Shown in pieces: positions 4,864 to 6,575 of a stretch of 6,575 nucleotides of DNA (the first letter of the stretch is position 1; every line of letters begins with the position of its first letter). The notes beneath the pieces are model-generated. The model ran no database searches and was not told the DNA's origin. It saw only the letters and a list, made by a program, of their open reading frames with translations. The translations under genes and the position numbers were made by a program. Source of the DNA: Roseomonas sp. (lineage in GTDB: Bacteria > Pseudomonadota > Alphaproteobacteria > Acetobacterales > Acetobacteraceae); NCBI GenBank assembly GCA_020249415.1, contig JADCFR010000305.1, positions 1-6,575 on the forward strand, written 5' to 3'.

Positions 4864-6162
4864 ATGGAACCAGGGCTTTTTCTGATTTTTGTGGTTTTCG
4901 CCTTGGGTGTCATGGCCGGTGTGCCGGTTGCCTTTTGCCTTGGCATCGCGGCTGTTGTGGGCTTCATTTATGAAGGGCTCAACCCCGCCGTTGCCTTCCA
5001 GCAAATGGCCAGCGGCATGAGCATCTTCTCTTTGCTCGCCATTCCCTTCTTTATCTTCGCCGGTGAGATCATGCTGCATGGCGGCATTGCGCGACGCCTG
5101 GTGTCTCTGGCTTCCGCCTGTGTTGGTTGGATGCGCGGCGGCTTGGGGATGGTGGATGTTTCAACCTCCATGCTGTTTGGCGGGATTTCGGGATCTGCCG
5201 TGGCGGATACCTCAGCAACGGGTACCATCCTTATCCCGGCAATGAAGGCCAAGGGTTATGGTGTGGATTATGCGGTCTCACTCACGGTCACCAGCAGCAT
5301 TGCGGGCATTCTGATTCCGCCCAGCCACAACATGATCCTCTATTCGCTCGCGGCGGGTGGCGGCATTTCCGTGAGTGCACTTTTCATCGCAGGTATCGTG
5401 CCTGGCATTGTCATGTGCCTTTTCCTTGGCATTGCGGCCTATGTCATGGCGGTGCGACGCGGCTATCCTTCCGAAGGCTGGGCCGGGTTCCGGCATTTGT
5501 TCTGGACTTTTGTTGATGCGCTGCCCGGCCTGCTGACAGCGGTGATCATTCTGGGGGGCGTGCTGTCCGGCGTTTTTACTGTCACTGAAAGCGCGGCTTT
5601 TGGCGCGATCTGGGCGCTGCTGGTGACGCTGCTGGTGTATCGCAACCTCTCCTGGCCGAATTTCGTGATTGCGGTGAAGGCCAGTGTGCGCACCACATCG
5701 GTGGTATTCCTGCTGGTCGGCACGGCAACTGCCTTTGCCTGGCTGCTTGCGATGTATCGCCTGCCGGAATTGCTGACGGAAGGCATGCTCGCCATCAGCG
5801 CCAATCCCATTGTGATTCTGCTGCTGATCAATGTGTGTTTGCTGCTTCTGGGTTGCGTGATGGATATGGCGGCGTTGATTCTGATCACCACGCCGATCTT
5901 CCTGCCCGTTGTCACCGCGATTGGCGTTGACCCGGTACAATTCGGCATGGTCATGATGATGAACCTTGGCCTGGGGCTGACCACGCCACCAGTTGGTGCA
6001 GTGCTGTTTGTCGGTTGTGCCATTGGCCGAATACCGATGGAACAGGTCATGCGCACCATCTGGCCCTTTTACGGCGCCATCTTGCTCGCGCTGCTGCTCA
6101 CCACCTATTGGCCGGCCATGTCACTGACGCTGCCGCGCCTGTTGCTTGGCTATGGAGGCTGA
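4864..6162 (+). CDS. dctM: TRAP transporter large membrane subunit
   Basis: A 432-residue inner-membrane protein that forms the transport channel of the TRAP system and moves substrate with coupling ions, normally Na+. It has many hydrophobic segments, consistent with the family's 11-12 helices. Conserved DctM regions are GGISGSAVADTSATGTILIP (106-125), SSIAGILIPPSHNMILY (144-160), FTVTESAAFGAIWALL (238-253), MDMAALILITTPIFLPV (333-349) and LTTPPVGAVLFVG (372-384). These fall in the two halves of the inverted-repeat fold. The length is typical. ATG 4864 follows the dctQ stop by four bases; the ribosome site (ATAGG) is modest. Its stop at 6160-6162 sits between the ribosome site and the start of udh, so all four genes are probably on one messenger. 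Confidence 0.93.
   Translation: MEPGLFLIFVVFALGVMAGVPVAFCLGIAAVVGFIYEGLNPAVAFQQMASGMSIFSLLAIPFFIFAGEIMLHGGIARRLVSLASACVGWMRGGLGMVDVSTSMLFGGISGSAVADTSATGTILIPAMKAKGYGVDYAVSLTVTSSIAGILIPPSHNMILYSLAAGGGISVSALFIAGIVPGIVMCLFLGIAAYVMAVRRGYPSEGWAGFRHLFWTFVDALPGLLTAVIILGGVLSGVFTVTESAAFGAIWALLVTLLVYRNLSWPNFVIAVKASVRTTSVVFLLVGTATAFAWLLAMYRLPELLTEGMLAISANPIVILLLINVCLLLLGCVMDMAALILITTPIFLPVVTAIGVDPVQFGMVMMMNLGLGLTTPPVGAVLFVGCAIGRIPMEQVMRTIWPFYGAILLALLLTTYWPAMSLTLPRLLLGYGG
6154..6158 (+). promoter_or_regulatory. Ribosome binding site deciding the udh start
   Basis: GGAGG lies eight bases before ATG 6167. A nearer ATG at 6162-6164 overlaps the dctM stop, but its frame ends after two codons (ATG GCA TGA), so ATG 6167 is the true start. 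Confidence 0.75.
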
Positions 6163-6166
6163 TGGC

Positions 6167-6575
6167 ATGACCACGCCCGCAAAACCTGTATTGCTGACTG
6201 GCGCTTCTGGCGCGTTGGGGCGGCATCTTGCGCAAAGCCTCGGCGCGCTGGGCTGGCAATTGCGGCTCACGGATATCGCGCCCTTCCCCGATTCGCTGCC
6301 GCCATCCGCGCGCTTCGTGCAGGCAGATTTGAATGATGGTGTCGCGCTGCTGCGCCAGGCGGAAGGCTGCGGCGCCATTCTGCATTTTGGCGGCGTGAGT
6401 GTGGAACGCCCGTTTGAGGAAATCCTTGGCCCCAATCTGCGCGGGCTTTATCACGTGTATGAGGCCGCGCGGCGCGAAGGCGCACGCGTCATCTTTGCCA
6501 GTTCCAACCACACCATCGGCTTTCATGAACGCCCAAGCGGCAATGATGCGAAGCTGGATGCGGATTGCGCCTTCC
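6167..6575 (+). CDS. udh: Uronate dehydrogenase, 5' part (cut by window edge)
   Basis: The first 136 residues of a short-chain dehydrogenase/reductase, cut by the right edge. Uronate dehydrogenase oxidises D-galacturonate or D-glucuronate with NAD+ to the corresponding aldaro-lactone, the entry step of oxidative uronate catabolism in the cytoplasm. The nucleotide-binding motif TGASGALG is at residues 11-18, an acidic D36 follows the second strand as expected for NAD preference, and D54 sits in the usual VQADLND segment. HFGGVSVERPFEEIL (73-87), GLYHVYEAAR (93-102) and FASSNHTIGFH (110-120) closely match known uronate dehydrogenases and include the catalytic serine region (S112-S113). The Tyr-x-x-x-Lys motif would lie beyond the edge. 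The gap from dctM is four bases. A related SDR acting on another sugar acid is possible but less likely. Confidence 0.85.
   Translation, partial: MTTPAKPVLLTGASGALGRHLAQSLGALGWQLRLTDIAPFPDSLPPSARFVQADLNDGVALLRQAEGCGAILHFGGVSVERPFEEILGPNLRGLYHVYEAARREGARVIFASSNHTIGFHERPSGNDAKLDADCAF

Noticed and set aside
5278..5940. Long minus-strand open frame opposite dctM, rich in Gln, His and Arg
   Set aside because: It is the mirror of hydrophobic codons in dctM. The low-complexity composition and lack of domain mark it as a shadow.
6162..6170. ATG 6162 overlapping the dctM stop as the udh start
   Set aside because: Its frame hits TGA after two codons; ATG 6167 gives the dehydrogenase.
1..6575. CRISPR array, tRNA, insertion sequence or defence system
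   Set aside because: I found no regularly spaced repeats, no tRNA-like sequence, and no transposase, nuclease or toxin-antitoxin motifs on either strand.

Overview
The window looks like chromosomal DNA from an alphaproteobacterium. Gene-dense short operons, good Shine-Dalgarno sequences, mostly 60-68% GC coding DNA and a sugar-acid gene complement all fit Acetobacteraceae/Rhodospirillales, but no rRNA or housekeeping marker is present, so this placement is an inference. I see no tRNA, rRNA, CRISPR array, insertion sequence or phage gene.

Layout: (1) Positions 1-1133, plus strand, hold the 3' end of an unidentified gene (stop at 117-119), a candidate 28-residue hydrophobic peptide (129-215) with a terminator-like hairpin at its end, and a well-supported L-threonate dehydrogenase (ltnD, 231-1133). 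(2) Positions 1151-3121, minus strand, hold an amidase-signature hydrolase followed by a Nudix hydrolase. They converge on ltnD with only 17 bases between the stop codons. (3) Positions 3122-3300 are a divergent promoter region with a GC-rich palindrome placed like an operator. (4) Positions 3301-6575, plus strand, hold a complete TRAP transporter (dctP, dctQ, dctM) followed by the 5' part of a uronate dehydrogenase gene (udh), which runs off the window.

How the genes work together: DctP would capture a sugar acid in the periplasm and DctQM would import it using an ion gradient. The next gene encodes an enzyme that oxidises D-galacturonate or D-glucuronate to an aldaro-lactone. The tight spacing (4-base overlap, 4-base gap, 4-base gap) argues for one transcript, and the resemblance of DctP to uronate-type TRAP binding proteins agrees with uronate as substrate. 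LtnD handles a different sugar acid (a C4 tetronate), so the wider locus may be a sugar-acid catabolic island. The amidase and Nudix enzymes have no clear role in it.

Most of the window is ordinary catabolic DNA, and I see no convincing new defence or mobile system. The least explained items are the small hydrophobic ORF with its overlapping hairpin before ltnD, the compositionally odd Nudix gene, and the palindrome between the putative -35 and -10 elements of the TRAP operon.
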